Made by a program: the position numbers and the translations under genes. The notes beneath the pieces are model-generated. The model saw nothing but the letters and a program-made list of their open reading frames with translations. It did not search any database and had not been told where the DNA came from. From the NCBI RefSeq assembly GCF_000242595.2, contig NC_017098.1, positions 806,001 to 870,000 on the forward strand: a stretch of DNA of 64,000 nt. The letters are read 5' to 3'. Below are positions 7,718 through 15,334 of the stretch, in pieces; within the stretch, counting starts at the first letter, position 1, and every line of letters begins with the position of its first letter. This DNA is from Spirochaeta africana DSM 8902 (lineage in GTDB: Bacteria; Spirochaetota; Spirochaetia; DSM-27196; DSM-8902).

Positions 7718-10454
7718 TTTTGTACATCCTCGCGGGGATTTTGTGCTCCCGCATGCCGACAGAACCAACGGACTGTATTTTCCGCTGGCGAACGAGGCTG
7801 GTTATATGGCAGCGATCACCCCGACTGGCGGCGGCGATGCCAAGATAGATCAGAACCATTTCCTGCTGCCTCCGGCAGCAGTGGTTGATCTGCATAATAC
7901 CAGATTCACTCGCACCATCTGGGTGCGATTTGACGATGGTTCCTGCTGGTCTGCAACCGGCAGTTCTCATGAGCAGAAGGCCGCGGAACCTGAGCTGCAC
8001 ACGGTTGAGGCCGGGCTGCTGTGGCACAAGACCATTCGGAAGCATGCGGCCAGGCCGTTGACTGCCGAGATAGTGAGTTTTGTACCGAATGATGAGGTTA
8101 CGGCCGAGGTTGTTCGATTCACCTTGCGCAATACTGGTGCGTCGCCGCTGCGAGTCCTTCCGACGGCAGTGGTGCCGCTGTTCGGTCGATCGGCAGATTC
8201 GCTGCGGGATCATCGTCATGTTACGGCTCTGCTCAACCGTGTGGAGATAACCAGTCAGGGCGTGCTGCTGCAGCCTTCCATGAGCTTCGATGAACGTGGC
8301 CACTCGGTAAATACTACGGTGTATGCGGTGATGGGGCGCCGTGGCGACGGCAGTCTGCCAACGGGGTGTTTTGCTGATCTGGACAGTTTTATTGGTGAGG
8401 GCGGCGATCTTGAACGGCCTGCAGTAATATATTCGCCCGAGCATGCCGATGCTGTTCGATTGAGTCCCGGTGATGTCGTGGAAGGCAGCGAAGCTCTCGG
8501 GGCGGTGCAGTTCGACCAGGTAGAGATTGCGCCTGGTGCGGAGATCCAGCTGTACTGTCTGGCCGGGGTATTCGCCCATACAGACGGGGCCGCCCGGGCA
8601 GCTGAGCGCTACTGCAATCCCGCCGGGTTTGAGGCTGCCCTGGCTGCAAACCGTGAGTTCTGGGATGCCAAGCTCAACACGGTTTCCTGTACTACGGGTA
8701 ACAGTGAGTTTGATGCCTGGATGCGCTGGGTGTCACTTCAGCCGATCCTGCGACGATTATACGGCTGTTCATTTTTGCCTTACCACGACTATGGCCGCGG
8801 CGGCCGCGGCTGGCGCGATCTGTGGCAGGACTGTCTTGCGCTGCTGCTGATGGAGCCCGACAGTGTTCGTGAGAGTCTGCTGCAGAATCTGGCCGGGGTG
8901 CGCTTTGACGGTACGAACGCTACGATCATCGGCAGTCGGCCGGGGGAGTTTGTTGCCGATCGAAACAATATCACCCGGGTATGGATGGATCATGGCGCCT
9001 GGCCGTTAATGACCATCCAGCTGTATATCGACCAGACCGGGGATTCAGGATTTCTGTTTGAATCCCAAACCTATTTCTCTGATCCGCAGTGGGGCCGGGC
9101 TTCCCGAAAACTGGATGCCACTCGGGGCGATACCCTCCTGTACGATCAGACCGGTGGGGTGGTGCGCGGCAGTGTATTTGAACACCTGCTGCTGCAGCAG
9201 CTCTCGGCCTTTTTCCATGTAGGGGATCACAACTCGATTCTGCTGGAGGGTGCTGACTGGAACGACGGCCTGGACATGGCGGCCGACCGCGGAGAGAGCG
9301 TGGCCTTTACCGGACAGTATGCCGCGAACCTTGCCTGGCTGGCCGGGGTTCTGGAACAGGTCTCTGCCGAGGTCACCGAGATAGCGTTGCACCATGAGAT
9401 ACTGCAGCTGCTGGACCGCTATGCTGGTACGCCGGTCGATTACGATGATCCGGCAGCCAAGCGCGCCCGGCTGCAGTCGTTCTTCGACTCCTGCCAGCAG
9501 GGGCCGTCCGGAGAGATGGTCAACGTAGCGGCTGTTGATCTGGCCGCCGACCTGCGGGCCAAGAGTGACGCCATGATCGATCATCTGCGAAACCGGGAGT
9601 GGATTCAGACCCCGGATGGCCATGGATGGTTTAACGGATATTACGACAATGACGGTGAACGGGTCGAGGGGGGCGGTACCGACAGCCCGCGGATGACCCT
9701 GACCGGTCAGGTGTTCCAGGTGCTTGGCGGTGTAGCCGACGAGCAGCAGGTTGACCGTATCGTGGCAGCCGCAGATGCGCATCTGTGGGACGACGCGGTT
9801 GGCGGCTATCGCCTGAACACGGACTTCCGGGAGCTCAAACTGAATATGGGGCGCTGCTTCGGGTTTGCCTATGGGCACAAGGAAAACGGGGCGATGTTCA
9901 GCCATATGGCGGTGATGTTTGCCAATGCCCTGTACGCTCGCGGCCGGTCGCAGGCAGGCTGGCGTACTCTCGAGGCGATATTCAATGCGGCCAGTCGATT
10001 CTCTGCATCCAGGATGTATCCGGGGATTCCCGAGTATTTTGATCCCAAGGGCAGGGGGCTCTACCCGTATCTGACCGGTTCGGCCTCGTGGTATCTGCTT
10101 ACCGTGGTAACCCGCATGTTCGGCGTGCGTGGTCACTATGGGGATCTGGTGCTGGATCCACAGCTGCAGGCCGCGCAGTGGGGTGAGCTCGACAGTGTCT
10201 CCGTGTGTACCTACTTTCGCCAGCGGCAGCTGCAGATAGTATACCGGAATCCGGAAGGTCTCGATGTCGGTGAGTATCGTGTTACTGCCGTTGTCGCGGA
10301 CACCGGTGAGCTTGCCTTTACCCTGCGTGATGGTGCCGCGGTGATAGACGGGGCGGCTATAGACCGCGTGGCTATGGACTGCACGGGCCCCGAGCAGGCC
10401 CCAACCGTGCTGCGGGTCGAGCTCGGACGCCGGGACAATGGAGCAGGCGTATGA
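7704..10454 (+). CDS. GH94 phosphorylase, laminaribiose/cellobiose phosphorylase type
   Basis: A 916-residue GH94 glycoside phosphorylase, cytoplasmic (no signal peptide). It starts at ATG 7704 inside the end of the preceding gene, so it is translationally coupled. The beta-sandwich (1-280) includes YFPLANEAGYMAAITPTGGGDAK. A helical linker and (alpha/alpha)6 barrel follow, with the family motif EGADWNDGLD; Asp518 is the predicted general acid. RNREWIQTPDGHGWFNGYYDND and ENGAMFSH are further barrel motifs. Length and N-terminus resemble laminaribiose phosphorylases more than the ~810-residue cellobiose phosphorylases. Likely job: convert the disaccharide left by the large phosphorylase into glucose plus glucose 1-phosphate, saving ATP. 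Laminaribiose over cellobiose is inference. Confidence 0.85.
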   Translation: MKGYSFVHPRGDFVLPHADRTNGLYFPLANEAGYMAAITPTGGGDAKIDQNHFLLPPAAVVDLHNTRFTRTIWVRFDDGSCWSATGSSHEQKAAEPELHTVEAGLLWHKTIRKHAARPLTAEIVSFVPNDEVTAEVVRFTLRNTGASPLRVLPTAVVPLFGRSADSLRDHRHVTALLNRVEITSQGVLLQPSMSFDERGHSVNTTVYAVMGRRGDGSLPTGCFADLDSFIGEGGDLERPAVIYSPEHADAVRLSPGDVVEGSEALGAVQFDQVEIAPGAEIQLYCLAGVFAHTDGAARAAERYCNPAGFEAALAANREFWDAKLNTVSCTTGNSEFDAWMRWVSLQPILRRLYGCSFLPYHDYGRGGRGWRDLWQDCLALLLMEPDSVRESLLQNLAGVRFDGTNATIIGSRPGEFVADRNNITRVWMDHGAWPLMTIQLYIDQTGDSGFLFESQTYFSDPQWGRASRKLDATRGDTLLYDQTGGVVRGSVFEHLLLQQLSAFFHVGDHNSILLEGADWNDGLDMAADRGESVAFTGQYAANLAWLAGVLEQVSAEVTEIALHHEILQLLDRYAGTPVDYDDPAAKRARLQSFFDSCQQGPSGEMVNVAAVDLAADLRAKSDAMIDHLRNREWIQTPDGHGWFNGYYDNDGERVEGGGTDSPRMTLTGQVFQVLGGVADEQQVDRIVAAADAHLWDDAVGGYRLNTDFRELKLNMGRCFGFAYGHKENGAMFSHMAVMFANALYARGRSQAGWRTLEAIFNAASRFSASRMYPGIPEYFDPKGRGLYPYLTGSASWYLLTVVTRMFGVRGHYGDLVLDPQLQAAQWGELDSVSVCTYFRQRQLQIVYRNPEGLDVGEYRVTAVVADTGELAFTLRDGAAVIDGAAIDRVAMDCTGPEQAPTVLRVELGRRDNGAGV

Positions 10455-10888
10455 CTGGCACACGGGACATCCTGGTAGAGGTTCATGAATATATCGAGGA
10501 TGGCTACCGCCCGGTTGTCGATTATAACGGCTGGCGGGTGGCGGTACTGAACTATCACCCCGAGCTGCTGCCGGAAAACCTGCAGGATTTTCAGCGGCAC
10601 GACGAAACCGATGAGGTCTTTATACTGGTGTGCGGGCGCTGTCTCCTGCTGACCGGTGACGGTACCACCACCGTCGGTACCATTCATGCGATGGATCTGG
10701 AACCAGGCAAGGTCTACAACGTCAAGCGCGGCGTCTGGCACTCGCATACCCTGAGCAGGGATGCGCGGGTGATGATTGTGGAGAATACCGATACCGGCGA
10801 GCACAACTCGCCGCGCTGCATGCTTACCGAGGAACACAAGCGCCGGATTGTCGAGCTTGCCGCCGAACACGGGTACACAGAAACGTAA
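10451..10888 (+). CDS. Small cupin-domain protein of the glucan operon
   Basis: A 145-residue single-domain cupin. It contains a motif-1-like stretch HDETDEVFIL (about 50-59) and a motif-2-like stretch around GKVYNVKRGVWHSHTLS (78-94), giving the His/Glu set expected for a metal site. The start ATG overlaps the previous stop as ATGA, so it is co-translated with the GH94 enzyme. It precedes the GH30 gene by 10 nt. No enzymatic function can be assigned; a sugar-sensing or isomerase-like role would fit the operon, but nothing in the sequence proves it. Confidence 0.65.
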   Translation: MTGTRDILVEVHEYIEDGYRPVVDYNGWRVAVLNYHPELLPENLQDFQRHDETDEVFILVCGRCLLLTGDGTTTVGTIHAMDLEPGKVYNVKRGVWHSHTLSRDARVMIVENTDTGEHNSPRCMLTEEHKRRIVELAAEHGYTET

Positions 10889-10898
10889 AGGATCTGAT

Positions 10899-12260
10899 AT
10901 GGAGACAAGAATCATTCAAACCAGCCAGCGGGCCGGCGGAGAGATATGGCAGGAGGTGTCTGCACTGGCAGCGGCCGATGCACTACACCCTGCCGCGGTT
11001 ATTACCGCCGGGAATCCGCGGCGCCCCGACCCGATGCGGGGTTTTGGCGGTGCGTTTACCGAGTCCGCCGCCTGGGTGTGGTCCCGGCTTCCGCAGACCG
11101 AGAAGCAGGCGGTGCTGACCGGCTATTTTGACCCGGTACAGGGACTTGGCTATCGCTACGGGCGGACCCATATGAACAGCTGTGACTTTTCGCTGGGGAA
11201 TTACGCTGCGGTGGATGTCCCTGGCGATGAGAAGCTGTGGTCGTTCTCGTGCGAGCGTGAAAAAGGGTGTTTGTGGCAGTTTATCCATGCCGCCTATGAC
11301 CTGCAGCAGGAGCCGATACCGCTGCTGTTGTCGCCCTGGAGCCCCCCTGCCTGGATGAAGACCAATCAGGAGATGAACAATGGCGGCTCGCTCCTGCCGG
11401 AGTACCGGCAGGCATGGGCACGGTATTTCGTGCGCTATATCGCAGAGATGCACAAGCAGGGATTCCGGGTGTTCGGGGTTACCGTGCAGAACGAGCCGGA
11501 GGCCACCCAGACCTGGGACAGTTGTCGCTATTCTGCCGGGGACGAGGCGGTGTTTATCCGGGACCATCTCGGACCGGCTCTGGTGCAGGAAGACCTGCAG
11601 GATGTGGGAATCTATTTCTGGGACCATAATCGTGACCTGGTGTATGACCGGGCATGCGAGGTGCTTGCAGATCCGGCTGTTGCCCGCTATATCTCCGGCC
11701 AGGCGATCCACTGGTACTCGGGGGATCAGTTCGATCTGGTCGAACGTACCAAGCGTGAGTTCCCCGACAAGGAGATGATCTTCTCCGAGGGATGCATCGA
11801 GGGCGGGGTCAAGCTGGGAGAATGGGATCGGGGCGAGATCTATGCCCATAACATGATCGGCGACCTGAATGCCGGGGTAACCCTCTGGCTGGACTGGAAT
11901 ATGCTGCTTGATCTGCAGGGTGGGCCGAACCACGTGGGCAATTTTTGTGATGCCCCCATGATTGCCGACCTGGATGCTGGACAGCTGCATCGACAGTCAT
12001 CCTATGCCTATATCGGTCATTTCAGCCGCTACATCCAGCCGGGGGCTGTCTGTCTCGATTTTGTGATGGAGAGCGAGACTGCCAGTGCGGTCGAGACGAC
12101 GGTGTTTCGCAATCCGGACGGGGAAACAGTATGTGTACTCCTGAACCGCAGTGATAATCTCGAGAATATCACCGTCCAGGGATCGCACGGCAGCACGAGC
12201 GTGTCGGTAGCACTGCCAGCGCATTCAATAACCACCGTACTTATTGCCAACAAGGAGTAA
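10899..12260 (+). CDS. GH30 family beta-glucosidase/beta-glucanase (cytoplasmic)
   Basis: A 453-residue GH30 enzyme. Visible hallmarks are GFGGAFTESAAW (~48-59) and SPWSPPAWMKTN. Catalytic acid/base Glu199 lies in TVQNEPEATQTWDSC and nucleophile Glu297 in IFSEGC. Further conserved family features are GVTLWLDWNMLLD and GGPNHVGNFC. A beta-sandwich half-domain closes the C-terminus (CVLLNRSDNLENITV). There is no signal peptide, so it works on imported oligosaccharides. Start ATG 10899 follows AAAGGATCTGAT. In a laminarin pathway it could remove beta-1,6 branches or act as an exo-beta-glucosidase, jobs known for GH30 subfamilies; which subfamily was not determined. It starts 10 nt after the cupin stop and is followed 5 nt later by the GH16 gene. 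Confidence 0.85.
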   Translation: METRIIQTSQRAGGEIWQEVSALAAADALHPAAVITAGNPRRPDPMRGFGGAFTESAAWVWSRLPQTEKQAVLTGYFDPVQGLGYRYGRTHMNSCDFSLGNYAAVDVPGDEKLWSFSCEREKGCLWQFIHAAYDLQQEPIPLLLSPWSPPAWMKTNQEMNNGGSLLPEYRQAWARYFVRYIAEMHKQGFRVFGVTVQNEPEATQTWDSCRYSAGDEAVFIRDHLGPALVQEDLQDVGIYFWDHNRDLVYDRACEVLADPAVARYISGQAIHWYSGDQFDLVERTKREFPDKEMIFSEGCIEGGVKLGEWDRGEIYAHNMIGDLNAGVTLWLDWNMLLDLQGGPNHVGNFCDAPMIADLDAGQLHRQSSYAYIGHFSRYIQPGAVCLDFVMESETASAVETTVFRNPDGETVCVLLNRSDNLENITVQGSHGSTSVSVALPAHSITTVLIANKE

Positions 12261-12265
12261 TGCAT

Positions 12266-13708
12266 ATGCCAGCCGTTCGGAAGATGATCCTGTCTGTGAG
12301 TATCGCACTTTTTGCCGTAGGGGTGTTTGCCATAGTGTTCTATGTGACTGCCGGCTCCACCGGTAGAGTAATTCCGCACCTGCAGGAGCAAGAGAACCTG
12401 CTTGGTAATCCCGGATTTACCGGTACCCCATCGGCACCTTCCCAGCTGCGAGAGGACGGGAATTACGATACCGGAGGCGACTGGCAGATGCTGCTGTTTG
12501 ATGGTGCCCGGGCAGAGGCACGCCCTGTAAATGGGGCCGTGCAAGTGGCGATCGATGCTGCCGGCCCGAACACCTGGTCGGTGCAGCTACTGCAGGCCCC
12601 GCTTACGATCGAACAGGGACAGGAATACGAGGTCGAGTTTGTCGCCTGGGCCGAGGAGCCGCGTGAGATTGAGGTCAAGGTGGGTGGTGCGGCAGACAGG
12701 TCATGGACACCGTACAACCCTGGCGAAGGCGGCAACGCCGGAGGGACCATGGTAGAGCTATCCACCGAACCCGAGCTGCATCGCTTCCGGTTCAGTATGC
12801 TGCAGGAAACCGATACCCAGGCTCGCTTTGAATTCGAGCTGGGCAGAGAAGCCGGTGATGTCTGGCTGGCCGGGGCCAGGCTGACTCCTGTTGGAACAGT
12901 AGCCCTGGAGATGTCCGTAGACAGCCCCGAGGTTGAAAACCTTCTCGCGGCAGACTGGGAGCTGCGCTTTGCCGAGGAGTTTGATACCCCCGAGATCAAC
13001 AGGGATATCTGGAGCTTTGAAACCGGAAACGGTCATGCCAATGGAATCCCCGGGTGGGGCAATGCCGAGCTGCAGTACTATACCGATAGTCCCGACAATG
13101 CCTTTATTCGAGACAATCGACTGGTTATCCGTGCACAGGAAGAAGAACGTTCGGATCAGTTCGGAAGGTACGATTACACCTCGGCGCGCATGATCACCCA
13201 GGATAAACTGACGGTACGCTATGGCCGGATTGATGTCCGGGCACGCCTGCCGTATGGCCAGGGGGTATGGCCGGCAATCTGGATGTTAGGCAGCAATATC
13301 CCTGAGGTAAGCTGGCCCCGCAGCGGTGAGATAGATATTATGGAGATGCTTGGACACGAGCCGTACACTGTACATGGCACCATTCACGGTCCGGGATATT
13401 CCGGCGGTGGCGGTATCGGGGCGGCCTACGAGAGTGAGAGCAATTTCTCCGAGGAGTTTCATGTATTCACTATCCTGTGGAATGAGGATGTAATTGTCTG
13501 GCTGGTGGATGGCGATTACTTTCACCATGTTACTGCCGAGTACGTCGAGCGTTTCTATGCAGCTGACTGGGTGTTTAACCAGGAGTTCTTTTTTATCCTG
13601 AATGTTGCGGTAGGTGGACACTGGCCAGGCTATCCGGACGACACTACCAGCTTTCCGCAGGAGATGGAAATCGATTACCTGCATGTGTACGACAGGATTC
13701 GTTCCTGA
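12266..13708 (+). CDS. GH16 endo-beta-1,3-glucanase (laminarinase) with N-terminal CBM
   Basis: A 480-residue exported enzyme. Residues 9-30 are a hydrophobic signal anchor or signal peptide. Residues ~45-210 form a CBM4/9-like jelly roll (NLLGNPGFTG, GQEYEVEFVAWAEE). Residues ~230-480 are the GH16 domain with catalytic signature EIDIME: nucleophile Glu355, assisting Asp357, acid/base Glu360. The WPAIWMLG segment and the terminal EMEIDYLHVYD match bacterial laminarinases. ATG 12266 is 8 nt after AAGGAG; the ATG at 12260 is too close. It is the last gene of the operon and the only obvious extracellular depolymerase, feeding fragments to the ABC importer. No lipobox was seen, so membrane tethering by an uncleaved anchor is possible. 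Confidence 0.88.
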   Translation: MPAVRKMILSVSIALFAVGVFAIVFYVTAGSTGRVIPHLQEQENLLGNPGFTGTPSAPSQLREDGNYDTGGDWQMLLFDGARAEARPVNGAVQVAIDAAGPNTWSVQLLQAPLTIEQGQEYEVEFVAWAEEPREIEVKVGGAADRSWTPYNPGEGGNAGGTMVELSTEPELHRFRFSMLQETDTQARFEFELGREAGDVWLAGARLTPVGTVALEMSVDSPEVENLLAADWELRFAEEFDTPEINRDIWSFETGNGHANGIPGWGNAELQYYTDSPDNAFIRDNRLVIRAQEEERSDQFGRYDYTSARMITQDKLTVRYGRIDVRARLPYGQGVWPAIWMLGSNIPEVSWPRSGEIDIMEMLGHEPYTVHGTIHGPGYSGGGGIGAAYESESNFSEEFHVFTILWNEDVIVWLVDGDYFHHVTAEYVERFYAADWVFNQEFFFILNVAVGGHWPGYPDDTTSFPQEMEIDYLHVYDRIRS

Positions 13709-13716
13709 ATGTCGCC

Positions 13717-14934
13717 CTATATCCCCTCTACCCGAAACCGGGTCGCCTGCATTGCCCGACTACGCAGCCGCAGGGTGTTGACCGGCTTTTTGGCGTGGGA
13801 GATATCCGGCAGGCTGAAGAAAGACTCCAGAAACATACCAACGGCGCCATAGGCGATGGTCAGTTCCTGCAGGCTGCTGAACCGCACCTTTACATCCACC
13901 GGGGTTTCGTATGACCAGTTTTTGGTGATCTCTTCCTGCATAACCGAGATTATTTCCGGATGGAACTCGATACGCCCGCCGAGGATAACCTGACGCAGGT
14001 TCAGCATGTTTACCAGAAAGGCGATGTTCTGTGACAGTTCGTGCGCCACCTGAAGGAACAGGCGATCATCGTCTTCGTAGGACTCTGCTTCTGCATCGCT
14101 GACAGAGAACTGATTCAGGTACTCCCCGGTGCGGAATATGCTCTGGAATTCCCCTGCAGAATACTGTTGACCGTAATGTACCTTCTGGTCCAGTACCATG
14201 CTGGTGCCGATAGCGATGCCTTTGTACTGCGCGTCGTACACCTGGTTACGCCGCGTCTCTCCGAGAATATAGATGAAGTCATCCTGGGCAATTGCATCCT
14301 TTTTGAAGGCAAGTTCGCCCCACGCCCCACAGTTGGCATCGTTATCCAGTAAGACCGGTATGTCAAAGAGGGCGTCAAGATCTTCATACAGTTGCACCGG
14401 ATGCGAGATGCTGAGCGGGTTAGATTGATAAATGATACCTTCATAGGGGTTGATCAGGCCGCTGGCGCCAATTGCCGCACCGATGAGCGGGGCCCGGGTA
14501 GTATCCAGGTGAGGCTGTATGGATTGATAGATATGCAGAGCAGCCTCGGCTACTGTTGTACCCTCCAGCGAAAGCTCATTCTTTGTCTGGTACAAAATCC
14601 GGCCGGAAAAATCGACCTGTACTGCGATATAGAAATCCGGCTGCATCTCGATGCCGATAATCGAACCGAAGTTAGGGTTGATCGCGAGGAAGGTTGGTTT
14701 GCGACCACCGCTCGGGCTGGATGTGCCTTCTGCAACAAGCTCGATGATGCCGCTGTCCAGAAGGTTGCCGACAATCTTCGTAATCGTGGATTTATCCAGT
14801 CCCAGATAGCGGGACAGCTCGATGCGGCTCATGGATTTTTTGGCCCACAGTGTACGCAAAACGCGGGCGTCGTTTACGCCAATCGAGTAGGTTTTTGCCG
14901 GACGGTTATTGCTGGCGCTTCGCTTCGGATTCAT
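13717..14934 (-). CDS. ROK-family transcriptional repressor (NagC/XylR type)
   Basis: A 405-residue regulator. Residues ~20-80 are a winged helix (NDARVLRTLWAKKSMSRIELSRYLGLDKSTITKIVGNLLDSGII). The remainder is a ROK sugar-kinase-like fold with GASGLINPYEGIIYQSNPL, a LDNDANCGAWGE motif and GIAIGTSMVL. It probably binds DNA until a sugar or sugar phosphate occupies the ROK domain. The usual ROK zinc cluster (CxCxxxGC) is absent. The start at 14934 is the methionine just before the HTH; no convincing ribosome site precedes it, and longer readings lack ROK homology. It is convergent with the GH16 gene, 8 bp apart, and is the best candidate regulator of the glucan operon or the amylosucrase. Confidence 0.82.
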   Translation of the reverse strand: MNPKRSASNNRPAKTYSIGVNDARVLRTLWAKKSMSRIELSRYLGLDKSTITKIVGNLLDSGIIELVAEGTSSPSGGRKPTFLAINPNFGSIIGIEMQPDFYIAVQVDFSGRILYQTKNELSLEGTTVAEAALHIYQSIQPHLDTTRAPLIGAAIGASGLINPYEGIIYQSNPLSISHPVQLYEDLDALFDIPVLLDNDANCGAWGELAFKKDAIAQDDFIYILGETRRNQVYDAQYKGIAIGTSMVLDQKVHYGQQYSAGEFQSIFRTGEYLNQFSVSDAEAESYEDDDRLFLQVAHELSQNIAFLVNMLNLRQVILGGRIEFHPEIISVMQEEITKNWSYETPVDVKVRFSSLQELTIAYGAVGMFLESFFSLPDISHAKKPVNTLRLRSRAMQATRFRVEGI

Positions 14935-14989
14935 CAGGGAATCATACGGATAAAAGGTGAGAATAGCAACCAACCGGTTGTCGGCGTTT

Positions 14990-15018
14990 TTGCATCCGTC
15001 CGCCACAGGTACTATACT
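14990..15018 (+). promoter_or_regulatory. Leaderless-type promoter for the small gene at 15025
   Basis: TTGCAT (14990-14995), 17-nt spacer, TATACT (15013-15018), then 6 nt to the ATG. There is no room for a ribosome-binding leader. Confidence 0.6.
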
Positions 15019-15024
15019 GTGATT

Positions 15025-15264
15025 ATGAAACCCGGCGAATGGTACAAGGTGTTTGGCGGCCCGCAGCAGACCACGTACTACCATGTCCTGTCGGTCGACG
15101 AGGATGTAGTACGGGTAGAGGCGTATGAATACCAGTCGGTACTGCAGCGAATCCGCTCTATCTCTCGATACGGGATACCTGCCAAAGACTGGATGGAGCA
15201 GGAAGCCGAGAACGAGATTCATCCGGTGCCAAAGGCGCAGGTGCCGTTTGTAATACCGGTTTAG
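15025..15264 (+). CDS. Small conserved-looking hypothetical protein (79 aa)
   Basis: Encodes a 79-residue soluble acidic protein starting MKPGEWYKVFGG and ending VPFVIPV. No membrane segment, cysteine or recognised domain. It looks like a compact beta/alpha single domain (YYHVLSVDEDVVRVEAYEY). Support for it being real: an excellent promoter whose -10 box ends 6 nt before the ATG, coding-like third-position bias, and its position between the divergent ROK repressor and the amylosucrase. Start ATG 15025 is set by the promoter. Function unknown. Confidence 0.6.
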   Translation: MKPGEWYKVFGGPQQTTYYHVLSVDEDVVRVEAYEYQSVLQRIRSISRYGIPAKDWMEQEAENEIHPVPKAQVPFVIPV

Positions 15265-15334
15265 TATCCAGACGCGGTCTGTCTGTGCCGGTAAAACTAT
15301 AGCACCGTCAGAAAATTTCTTATAATATACCCGT

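Noticed and set aside
9045-10463. Minus-strand open frame of about 470 codons inside the GH94 gene
   Set aside because: Shadow of the GH94 reading frame; the plus strand carries the catalytic motif and conserved sequence.
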